This document shows, one piece after another, positions 5,314 to 12,095 of a stretch of 17,373 nucleotides of DNA (within the stretch, counting starts at the first letter, position 1; each line of letters begins with the position of its first letter). Both the position numbers and the translations under genes were made by a program. Location of the stretch: the NCBI GenBank assembly GCA_046484535.1, contig JAWOIT010000003.1:1-17373 (forward strand), given 5' to 3'. The notes beneath the pieces were generated by a model. The model was not told the origin of the DNA, searched no databases, and worked only from the letters and a program-made list of their open reading frames with translations. Source of the DNA: JAPHTQ01 sp046484535 (GTDB taxonomy: Bacteria > Pseudomonadota > Gammaproteobacteria > Thiohalomonadales > Thiohalomonadaceae).

Positions 5314-6519
5314 ATGGCGGCGACGGCTATCGCCGCAGAGAAACAGGGATTACCGATGCAGACAGGTCCGCGCGAAATCGTCACCCCCTTCCGCCCGATT
5401 CCACTGGAGGTGCCGGAGGGGATGAAACCCAATGAGTTTTTCAACAGCACCGAAAACCTCAACGATTTGGTGAATAACAACGGGCTGTTGATCAATCCGG
5501 AGAACCTGCTGCTCTATCGCAAGGCGTTGGGCCACTCCAACACCTTCGACACCTCGATCATGTACAACACCTCCAAGACCATCCTCAATCCGCTGGGTCG
5601 TCCGGTGCGGCGTACCCAGGTGCCCGATGAGGTGCGGCATGTCTGGAACCGGATGAACCAGATCATTATCGAGTACATGCTGGAGATCTTCCCCGACCCG
5701 AACGAACACCTGGTGCTGGCCGGTGAGGCGAGCCTGGATGCCACCTGGCCGCTCACCTCCCCCGGCGTGCCGAGTATCCGCATGCTGCACAACCACTTTA
5801 TCGTCTTTCCCATGCAGCAGCTTCGCGAGGCGGAGCCGGCCGATCCGAAAAACCCGAACCTCACCGACGGCGGCCAGCACTCTCTGTTCGAGAAGTACAT
5901 GCACGATGTTTACCGCGAGTTTATCTGCAAGGCGTTGCACCTGGAGGTACTGCGCCCCATTAGTGATGATTCGGCCCGGTTCGATCTCACAGGGTATCCC
6001 CACGGTTTGCCCAGTTGGGAGATCCCGGGTGGGGCGGCGACGTTGGAGGATGTCCGTTTCTGGCACGAATATGATCTGGTACTGAAGGGTTTTCTCGATT
6101 TTTATCGCACCTTCTTCTCTCAGGTCTCCACCCGCAACGCGCCGATGCTGCCCGATCTCTACTTCCCCGATCAGGTGGAAAGTGTGCTGTTGTTCAATAA
6201 CGACTTTTTAAAGACCGCGAAGATGGTGCGCGATCGCTGCATCACCGATCCCGCCTATGCCAATGCGATCCGCTGGCAGCCGGCATTCAAGCAGCTCATC
6301 TACCGCAATGAGCAGGGCAAGCTCATCGTCACCATCAGCCAGAACTCCATCGGCAATGCGATCACCGAACTGCTCGGTGTGGTGGTTAACCGTACCCCGG
6401 ACGCCGAGGTCTATGAGCAGGCCGAACCGGCACTGATTGAAAAACTGCTCGAAGTGCGCCGCCGTTTGATTGAGGCGGATCTGGGCAGCGGGATCGCCAC
6501 GGAGCACTGGCCGGCCTAA
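5314..6519 (+). CDS. Uncharacterised 401-residue cytosolic protein
   Basis: I do not recognise this protein. It is a long, well-formed coding region with no signal peptide, membrane helix or repeat. It contains conserved-looking patches: FNSTENLNDLVNNNGLLINP (about 44-63), KALGHSNTFDTSIMYNTSKT (71-90), FPDPNEHLVLAGEASLDATW, and IRMLHNHFIVFP. The closely spaced His-Asn-His, and the acidic and His residues before it, might build a metal or phosphate site. A distant HIT/GalT-like relation is only a guess. The C-terminal part has FYRTFFSQVSTRNAPMLPDL, TISQNSIGNAITELLG, and a closing helix. Start choice is open: ATG 5314, or ATG 5356 (MQTGPREIV), which has AGGGAT just upstream and would give 387 residues. 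The flanking genes suggest no pathway. Confidence 0.75.
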   Translation: MAATAIAAEKQGLPMQTGPREIVTPFRPIPLEVPEGMKPNEFFNSTENLNDLVNNNGLLINPENLLLYRKALGHSNTFDTSIMYNTSKTILNPLGRPVRRTQVPDEVRHVWNRMNQIIIEYMLEIFPDPNEHLVLAGEASLDATWPLTSPGVPSIRMLHNHFIVFPMQQLREAEPADPKNPNLTDGGQHSLFEKYMHDVYREFICKALHLEVLRPISDDSARFDLTGYPHGLPSWEIPGGAATLEDVRFWHEYDLVLKGFLDFYRTFFSQVSTRNAPMLPDLYFPDQVESVLLFNNDFLKTAKMVRDRCITDPAYANAIRWQPAFKQLIYRNEQGKLIVTISQNSIGNAITELLGVVVNRTPDAEVYEQAEPALIEKLLEVRRRLIEADLGSGIATEHWPA

Positions 6520-6591
6520 CCGGCATCATCGCGACCGTTTACCGCTGGACTACACTTGAGGGGTGTATAAGGACGGAAAGATGGTGGCATT

Positions 6592-7845
6592 ATGTCGGTG
6601 CTTCATGTTGTTGCCTGTCGTTGGCGAGGGCTTACCGCTTTTACTCTCCTGCTAAGTTCTCTGCTGTTATCCGGATGTGATAGTAGCGGGAGTTTTATCG
6701 GCAGCATCCCTGCCGGCACGACCATGGAGGACATTCCGAAAAACCTCCAGGCTTATCCCGGATCGGGGGTGGTCACCCTGGTTTGGGACGAGGTGGAGAA
6801 TGCCGGGAGTTATACCGTCTACTGGAGCACGGAACCGGATGTCACGGCGCAGGATGATGTCCTGCCGGTGGTTACCGGCGCGACGGCGACGCATCCCTTT
6901 TTGAATAATGACATCACCTTTTACTATCGCGTAGCGGCAACGGTAGAGGGTGAGCAGAGCGATCTATCCGAGGAGGTTTCAGCCACCCCCATCGCCTGGT
7001 CGGATCCGATCGCGGCCGCGGGCAGGGTCAATGATGTTGGCTGGAGTGGGATACGCTTTGTCGCGGTAGACGATAGCGGCTCTGTGACCCCGAGCGATGA
7101 CGGAATGACCTGGGGTGACAGTGTTTCGCCAGCCGGTGCCTCCTTAAGGGGCATTGTTTGGGCGGGGCGGTTTGTCGTTGTCGGTGATAGCGGTACTGTC
7201 CTCCTGAGTAGTGATGGTGTGAATTGGAGCAGCAGTAATATTGACCCTGACAATTCCCTCTATGATGTCATCTGGGATGCAAGGGGATTTGTCGCGGTGG
7301 GTGATCGCGCCGGCAGTGATAACGAGCTGATACTGCACAGTACGACCCCAAGTGATCCCGATTCGTGGACGGCGGCCTCTTCCGTCCCCGGTACGGCCAA
7401 CCCGCTCTACGCCATCGCCTGGAACAGCGAACGGTATGTGGCCACCGGCGCGAATGGATTTATCATGACCAGCACCGATGGCGATAGCTGGGTAGAACAG
7501 GATTCGGGAATCGTTGCCAATGCCTTAAGAGGGGTGGTCTGGGCAGCGGACCGGTTTGTCGTGGTGGGGGATAATGGAATCATACTCACCAGCCCCGATG
7601 GGATCACCTGGACGCGCCGGGTATCCGGAGTTATTACCGATCTGTCGGCGGTGTTCCATGAAGGCGCCCTGTATCTGGCGGTGGGAGCCAATGGTGTGAT
7701 TTTCAGCAGTGCGGACGGCATTACCTGGACCCGGGAGTTTTTCCCGCCATTCACCGATCTCTATGCCGTTGGCGGTAATGGAACTCGGAACGTAATCGGT
7801 GGCGGCGATGTGGAAAACGGGGTGATCTACACCCGGCCGCGTTAA
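6592..7845 (+). CDS. Lipoprotein with fibronectin type III-like domain and seven-repeat beta-propeller
   Basis: The 417-residue precursor has a basic start, a hydrophobic stretch and a lipobox ending LLLSGC (Cys29). Residues about 50-133 look like one FnIII domain (VTLVWDEVENAGSYTVYW ... YYRVAATVEGEQSDLSEEVS). The rest is a propeller of about seven repeats, each with a strand like RGVVWAADRFVVVGDNG and then a turn like ILTSPDGITWT. Blade starts are NDVGWSGIRF, RGIVWAGRF, YDVIWDARGF, YAIAWNSERY, RGVVWAADRF, SAVFHEGALY and YAVGGNGTRN. The pattern resembles BNR/Ycf48-type propellers, which bind partners or glycans, but no catalytic residue is evident. It is likely surface or periplasmic and membrane-anchored. 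The ribosome site is weak: AAGGACGG (6570-6577) lies 14 bases before ATG 6592. Confidence 0.85.
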   Translation: MSVLHVVACRWRGLTAFTLLLSSLLLSGCDSSGSFIGSIPAGTTMEDIPKNLQAYPGSGVVTLVWDEVENAGSYTVYWSTEPDVTAQDDVLPVVTGATATHPFLNNDITFYYRVAATVEGEQSDLSEEVSATPIAWSDPIAAAGRVNDVGWSGIRFVAVDDSGSVTPSDDGMTWGDSVSPAGASLRGIVWAGRFVVVGDSGTVLLSSDGVNWSSSNIDPDNSLYDVIWDARGFVAVGDRAGSDNELILHSTTPSDPDSWTAASSVPGTANPLYAIAWNSERYVATGANGFIMTSTDGDSWVEQDSGIVANALRGVVWAADRFVVVGDNGIILTSPDGITWTRRVSGVITDLSAVFHEGALYLAVGANGVIFSSADGITWTREFFPPFTDLYAVGGNGTRNVIGGGDVENGVIYTRPR

Positions 7846-7889
7846 AGGTTTGCACAAAATATCCAAACATAAGGCGGGTAGAAATGAAT

Positions 7890-7920
7890 GTCGGTTTACG
7901 TCGCGAGCGGCCAAGCCGAC
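7890..7920. repeat. 31-base palindromic repeat, GTCGG...AAGCCGAC family (copy 1)
   Basis: This 31-base unit starts GTCGGTTTAC and ends GCGGCCAAGCCGAC. It matches 24 of 31 positions with the unit at 16901-16931, counted by eye. The ends GTCGG and CCGAC are inverted. It lies in the 126-base convergent gap between the propeller lipoprotein and the VOC gene. I saw nothing else in that gap. Confidence 0.55.
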
Positions 7921-7971
7921 CTCATAGGTTAGTTCTTAAGGCTGAACATGGGTTATCGAAAAGTGAACCAA

Positions 7972-8412
7972 TTAGAGTTCCAGTTTTTGCACCGGCGCCT
8001 CCATCCAGTCATCGCTTTCATCCCAATCATAGTTGGGGTCATCCACATAGAGCTCCACCTCATTGCCGTCCGGGTCGTGCAGGTAGAGGCTCTGGCTGAC
8101 GGTGTGATCGGATAACCCGTCGATCTGACAGCCGAAATTTTCCGCCCGCTGCAGGGCGCCGCGCAGGGCATTGAGGGTATCGCCGACCTTCCAGCCCACA
8201 TGATAGAGGCCGATGCGGTTACCGCTGAGCGGCCCCGGTGCGTCGTTGACCTGTATGAGCAGCAGCTCGTGATGCGTACGCCCGCCGCTGAACAGGGCGG
8301 CGCGGCCTTCAAAGATACGACCGATCTCATGCAGACCGACCACATCGCGGTAGAAGGCGCTGCTTTTTTTCAGATCCCGCACGTAAAACACCACATGGCC
8401 CAGCTCCGCCAT
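7972..8412 (-). CDS. VOC-fold (glyoxalase/dioxygenase superfamily) protein
   Basis: The 146-residue protein is a single vicinal-oxygen-chelate unit with two beta-alpha-beta-beta-beta modules. The first opens GHVVFYVRDLKKSSAFYRDV and the second GLYHVGWKVGDTLNALRGAL. Likely metal ligands are His6, Glu49 (HHELLL), His71 (YHVGW) and Glu120 in DPDGNEVELYVDDP, so the metal site looks complete. The closing strand is of the type seen in catechol-2,3-dioxygenase-like members, but the reaction cannot be told from the sequence; ring cleavage, isomerisation or thiol conjugation are all known in the superfamily. The C-terminus is acidic and Trp-containing (YDWDESDDWMEAP). ATG 8412 is chosen because AGGTGGTG lies just upstream and the fold begins right after. 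An ATG 141 bases earlier adds an unrelated extension. Confidence 0.85.
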   Translation of the reverse strand: MAELGHVVFYVRDLKKSSAFYRDVVGLHEIGRIFEGRAALFSGGRTHHELLLIQVNDAPGPLSGNRIGLYHVGWKVGDTLNALRGALQRAENFGCQIDGLSDHTVSQSLYLHDPDGNEVELYVDDPNYDWDESDDWMEAPVQKLEL

Positions 8413-8569
8413 GATCACCACCTGAATGATTAAGTATATGGATAAGTGTAGTACGCAAGGATCTGTCTGCAGCACCGAAGTCCGATGACGCCGCACACTT
8501 GCGGGTAATTGCCGGCGACGGAGGAATAACGGCATAACACGGGCTGATCGCAAGCGGCGTAATAACCGT

Positions 8570-8575
8570 TATAAT
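8570..8575 (+). promoter_or_regulatory. Consensus -10 box for the zincin-like gene
   Basis: TATAAT lies 38 bases before ATG 8614, which would give a leader of about 30 bases. No good -35 hexamer is seen 16-18 bases upstream (the sequence there is near GATCGC), so the site may be weak or depend on an activator. Confidence 0.42.
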
Positions 8576-8613
8576 GGGGTTCCCTTCTGTGCTGTAACGG
8601 ATGCTACTTATAA

Positions 8614-9390
8614 ATGTTCTCCCTGCTTAAACGCCGCCCGCTATTGGATGACTTAACGGTGCAGTGGCTGTCCGATTGTTACGCCTGGGCACTGCAACAG
8701 TTCGACGCGCAGGTGTTTCGCGATACCACGCAGTTGGTGTTGCCCAACGATCGTTTTTTTCCGGGAAGGGTGGACAGCATCGATGGGATGGCGAACCTCA
8801 TCTTCGACAAGGTGAAAAGTTATGCAGGTGTCGCGCACTGGCCGACACGGCTGATGGACGGTAGCCGGTGCAGCCTCAATGCGCCGGTTAAACCGGTGAT
8901 CGACGGTCCGCTTCGCCGGAGCGATGGCATGAGTCCCGACCCGGTGGCGGAGGAGCAACGCCTGCCGATACTCTATGACCCGGCGTTGGTAAACAATCCC
9001 GAGGCGATGATCGCCGGTCTCGCCCATCAGCTGGCGCACTATTTGGCGCTACAGGCCGAAACCACACCGCCGGGCGGTAAGGAAAACTGGGCGCAGGCCA
9101 CGGAGGTATTGGCAGTATTCCTGGGTTTCGGACCGATGATTGCCAACAGCGCCTTTAACGTGCGTATCCCCCGTTGCGGCAGTTGCGCTCCGCAACCGGC
9201 GGACAGGAAGAGTTTTCTCTCCCAGTATGATCTCACCTATGCGCTGGCGATCTTCTGTGTACTCAAGGGGGTTTCGAACCGTGAGGTGCTGCCGAGTCTG
9301 AAAGGGCCGCTGCGCGGTTTTTTCAAGCGGGCGGTGAAGGAGGTCGCGGCCAACGGTGTAGCTTTGGAGCGCCTGAAACAGATCGCCTGA
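8614..9390 (+). CDS. Zincin-like protein with HQxxH in place of HExxH
   Basis: The 258-residue product has the layout of a small family of bacterial metallopeptidase-like proteins that I know only as hypotheticals. A helix carries an HExxH-like zinc motif, followed by an acidic helix and then a YALAIF-type helix. Here the motif reads AHQLAHYLAL (residues 137-146). The histidines His138 and His142 are kept but the catalytic Glu is Gln139 (codon CAG). Glu164 in ATEVLAVFLGFG would be the third zinc ligand. Two cysteines follow (CGSC, 188-191), then FLSQYDLTYALAIFCVLKGV. Zinc could still bind, but peptide hydrolysis by the usual general-base mechanism would be crippled. There is no signal peptide, so it is probably cytosolic. 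It converges on the coiled-coil gene across a 78-base gap. The function is unknown. Confidence 0.72.
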   Translation: MFSLLKRRPLLDDLTVQWLSDCYAWALQQFDAQVFRDTTQLVLPNDRFFPGRVDSIDGMANLIFDKVKSYAGVAHWPTRLMDGSRCSLNAPVKPVIDGPLRRSDGMSPDPVAEEQRLPILYDPALVNNPEAMIAGLAHQLAHYLALQAETTPPGGKENWAQATEVLAVFLGFGPMIANSAFNVRIPRCGSCAPQPADRKSFLSQYDLTYALAIFCVLKGVSNREVLPSLKGPLRGFFKRAVKEVAANGVALERLKQIA

Positions 9391-9435
9391 TTGGATAGTT
9401 GGCTTTCCCTTTGTGTTTTGACAGGCTTGTGGAAT

Positions 9436-9465
9436 GGATTAAGCGAAGCCGTAATCCGACAACAA
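9436..9465. repeat. Palindromic repeat, GGATTA...TAATCCGAC family
   Basis: GGATT (9436-9440) and AATCC (9453-9457) are inverted around AAGCGAAGCCGT, followed by GACAACAA. The copy at 16863-16891 is close over the shared part. It lies between two convergent genes and could act as a 3' stem-loop for both. Confidence 0.55.
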
Positions 9466-9468
9466 CGC

Positions 9469-9774
9469 TTATCGCTCCAGCCGCTCTACCAGACGTTCCA
9501 GTTGTTGACCCAAGGCATCCCATGCGCCCATCGGTCCGCTTTTGAGGATCTCTTCCCTGCGCCAATCTTTTGTTGAAGGGAGTTTCAGCTCCTCGTAAAG
9601 GGTGGCGAGTTTTTCCTGTTGTCGGCGGGCGTGCTCAAGCTCTGCATGGGCTTCCTCGGCGGCGGGCTGCTCGGCGATTCCCTTTTGCGCCCGTTCCATC
9701 AACTCATCGATGTGACGCATGCGGGATTGGTATTCGCGGATGTGCCGCTCCAGCAGTTGGTTTTCGGTAGTCAT
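9469..9774 (-). CDS. Small coiled-coil protein of unknown function (101 aa)
   Basis: The protein is almost wholly helical, with heptad-like spacing in LLERHIREYQSRMRHIDELM and again in AHAELEHARRQQEKLATLY. A short break with KDWRREEILKSGPMGAWDAL follows, then a last amphipathic helix, LGQQLERLVERLER. This suggests a coiled coil or small helical bundle that dimerises or binds a partner. There is no signal peptide, so a cytosolic location is likely. ATG 9774 is used because GGAGGG sits four bases upstream. An ATG 66 bases further up would enter the leader next to the first transglycosylase gene. It lies 62 bases downstream of that gene on the same strand and may share its transcript. I do not recognise the family. 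Confidence 0.68.
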   Translation of the reverse strand: MTTENQLLERHIREYQSRMRHIDELMERAQKGIAEQPAAEEAHAELEHARRQQEKLATLYEELKLPSTKDWRREEILKSGPMGAWDALGQQLERLVERLER

Positions 9775-9836
9775 TTTCCCTCCAAACGACGCCGGTTGGA
9801 ACCCTGTTACCGAATAAGTGTAGTCGCCGCCGTGAG

Positions 9837-11900
9837 TCAATCAATGGCCCGCGTGGTCTCGGCCCGTGCCAGAGATGGATTCGATTGATTGCAGTTGTCG
9901 CAGTGGGTGATAACCGGCGTTTTACTCACCGGCCGCATGCGTTCACTGAGGCGTTTAACCGGCTGGTTGAGGCGGTGTTCGTAAAATACAGAATAGGCCA
10001 TTACCCGGCGTACATACTGACGGGTTTCGTCGTAGGGGATGGTTTCAGCCCAGATATCCGCGTCCATGACATCGTCATTCGGATACCACTTTCTGATCCG
10101 ATGCGGACCGGCGTTGTACGCGGCGGTAGCGAGCACCGGGTTGCGACCGAACTCATTATGCACTTTGTGCAGGTAATAGCTGCCGAAGTGAATGTTGGTT
10201 TTCGGCTTAAGCAGCTGTTGCCGGTCGGGCTGGGCAAGGCGCAGGTCGCGGGCGATCTCCCGGCTGGTCTGCGGCATCAGTTGCATAAGGCCGAGCGCGC
10301 CGACATGGGATTGTACGAACGGCATCATGGCGCTCTCTTGCCGCACTACGGCATAGATCCAGGCCGGGTCGATATTTCGCCGGTGCGCCTCCTCTTCCAC
10401 CGTATCGTTGTAACTGAGGGGGAAGCGGATGTTGAGGTCATCAAAATGATCGGCTTTGGCCAGGGTGAGCAGAGCGCGATCCGTCCAGCCGAAGGCGTCA
10501 GCCAGTTTTCCCGCCGCCAGCATTTCCTCTCGGTTCATGGTTGAAACCGCATAACGCCATTCACTCCGTGCCGATCCGCTAAGACCGAGAAGGTAGAACT
10601 CAATGGCGCGTTTCATGTCGGGCCGATTAGCCACCCGGGTGATGACCTCTTTGTCGACCTGAAGCGGGGCGTTATTCAGGTTATAAAGGAGGTTCAGTTT
10701 GTCGGCAGCGAGGAAACCATAGTAGACCCGTTCCTTGCTGACGGTTTTAAAGAAGTGCTTGGCGGTATCAGGAAAACCCATTTTCTCAAAGATCCGTCCA
10801 CGCCAATACATGGCGCGGGTTGAGCGGTTTTCGCCATCGGGCATCACTTCCAACCAGGCGAGGGCGTCTCCCCATCGCCCGGTTCGAAGGGCGATGCGTA
10901 GGGCGTGATCGCAGACCTCCATATCACGCATCTCCTTAGGCAGCTGCTTGAATAGCTCCAGCGCTTGAGGATTGTTCGCATAGGTGTGACCGATGGCAAT
11001 GGCGCGGGTGATCCTATTCCGCTGGGTATCGGAAAATGTGTATTTGGGTTCAAGATCACGCCATAGAACGGTGGTTCCCCGGGGGGCGCGAAGGGCGCGA
11101 TATTGCAGTGTGTTGGTGATGATGCGGCGGTTCAGCGCGGTGTCGGTTTGCAATGGTTTGCTGTGCAGCAGGTTTGGTTGGCTGTAGGCGCGGTGCCAGA
11201 GGTCGATACGGCGTTTGTCTTGGACATCCAGCGGCCGGGCGATGTAGCGGGCCAGTTCGATTTCGCCGTTTTCCAGCAACAACCCGATACGTTGCCGGCG
11301 TAGCTCGTTGCTGATCCCTCCGGATTTTTCCCAGGCTACGAACAAGGGATCGCAGGTTTCATCCTGAGAGTAACCGACCAGCCAGAGCTTTTTGGCGCCC
11401 TCCCAGGCGCCTCGCTGATCGCCGGTTTTGTATTGTGCGTAGTGGTAGCGGCATTGCTGTGCGGTGTCGTCGACCGGTACATAGAAATCGAGATACTCCT
11501 TCCAGCGTCCCTGTTCGGCCAGATGTTGCAGCCAGCTGTCGCGCAACCTTGTCGCCATCAAAGTGTCGGGGTAGCGTTGCAGAAATGCCTCGATGGTAAG
11601 CGGCAGTTGCTGTGGCAGCTGCTGTTGCAGTTGCCTGTAGAGCAGATAAGGGTAGAGTGGATAATCCTGGAGCTTGGCCGCATAGCGGGAAAAGCTCTGG
11701 TAATCCCCCCTTCTCAGGGCGTTTCGCGCCTGCCAAAACAGATTTTGTTCTGTTGTGGGCCGGTATGAATCCGTCGCCGCCGCAATGGGGGAGGGCTGAA
11801 GCAAGGTGCACATCAGCACTGCGCATGCAGCCGCCATGAGGGCGGGCGATTGCCCACGGTGCTGCAAATGTGCAACAAAGGGGGGGGCTGTCATCTCCAT
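9837..11900 (-). CDS. slt: Soluble lytic murein transglycosylase, Slt70-type (copy 1)
   Basis: The 687-residue precursor cleaves the MurNAc-GlcNAc bond of peptidoglycan in the periplasm, leaving 1,6-anhydroMurNAc ends. A signal peptide (about 1-42, ending near PIAAATDS) is followed by a long alpha-solenoid like the U and L domains of E. coli Slt70, with PLYPYLLYRQLQQ near its start. The C-terminal catalytic domain has the general acid Glu522 in VVRQESAMM, then GALGLMQLMPQTS and AAYNAGPHRIRKW. All active-site motifs are intact. Beyond the usual end it carries a tail with CDNC (Cys667, Cys670). Length is a little over the E. coli protein (about 645). ATG 11900 is used; a putative promoter lies just upstream. 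Copy 2 is directly upstream on the same strand. Confidence 0.93.
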   Translation of the reverse strand: MEMTAPPFVAHLQHRGQSPALMAAACAVLMCTLLQPSPIAAATDSYRPTTEQNLFWQARNALRRGDYQSFSRYAAKLQDYPLYPYLLYRQLQQQLPQQLPLTIEAFLQRYPDTLMATRLRDSWLQHLAEQGRWKEYLDFYVPVDDTAQQCRYHYAQYKTGDQRGAWEGAKKLWLVGYSQDETCDPLFVAWEKSGGISNELRRQRIGLLLENGEIELARYIARPLDVQDKRRIDLWHRAYSQPNLLHSKPLQTDTALNRRIITNTLQYRALRAPRGTTVLWRDLEPKYTFSDTQRNRITRAIAIGHTYANNPQALELFKQLPKEMRDMEVCDHALRIALRTGRWGDALAWLEVMPDGENRSTRAMYWRGRIFEKMGFPDTAKHFFKTVSKERVYYGFLAADKLNLLYNLNNAPLQVDKEVITRVANRPDMKRAIEFYLLGLSGSARSEWRYAVSTMNREEMLAAGKLADAFGWTDRALLTLAKADHFDDLNIRFPLSYNDTVEEEAHRRNIDPAWIYAVVRQESAMMPFVQSHVGALGLMQLMPQTSREIARDLRLAQPDRQQLLKPKTNIHFGSYYLHKVHNEFGRNPVLATAAYNAGPHRIRKWYPNDDVMDADIWAETIPYDETRQYVRRVMAYSVFYEHRLNQPVKRLSERMRPVSKTPVITHCDNCNQSNPSLARAETTRAID

Positions 11901-11933
11901 TTGTCTGCCTTTTTTCTATGTCCTGAATGGAAA

Positions 11934-11962
11934 AGTGTAGAAAGGGATCCGGCAGACGACAA
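11934..11962 (-). promoter_or_regulatory. Putative sigma70-type promoter for Slt copy 1
   Basis: On the minus strand, TTGTCG (11957-11962) and TACACT (11934-11939) are separated by exactly 17 bases, each matching its consensus hexamer in four of six positions. The implied start point is about 25 bases before ATG 11900. Together with the terminator at 11983-12004 it suggests that copy 1 is transcribed separately from copy 2. Confidence 0.45.
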
Positions 11963-11982
11963 AGAATTCAGGGAAAATCGTG

Positions 11983-12004
11983 AAAAAAGTTACGCCGGCG
12001 GCGT
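11983..12004 (-). terminator. Putative intrinsic terminator after Slt copy 2
   Basis: Read on the minus strand, ACGCC-GCC-GGCGT forms a short GC-rich hairpin (11992-12004), followed after AAC by six T residues (11983-11988). The stem is only five base pairs, so efficiency is uncertain. It lies about 90 bases past the stop codon of Slt copy 2. Confidence 0.45.
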
Positions 12005-12095
12005 TGCTGCCGGGTTTCGGCTCAGGAGGGGGAATAGCGCTTTGGGCTTGGAAAAAGTGTGCCGAAGCGGTGGGGCGTGACGGTTCGGGCGAAGA

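Noticed and set aside
5350..6066. 238-codon minus-strand frame inside the unknown 401-residue gene
   Set aside because: Its composition looks antisense, and the plus-strand frame is longer and ends cleanly with normal spacing to the next gene. Because the plus-strand protein is itself unassigned, this is judged by length and context.
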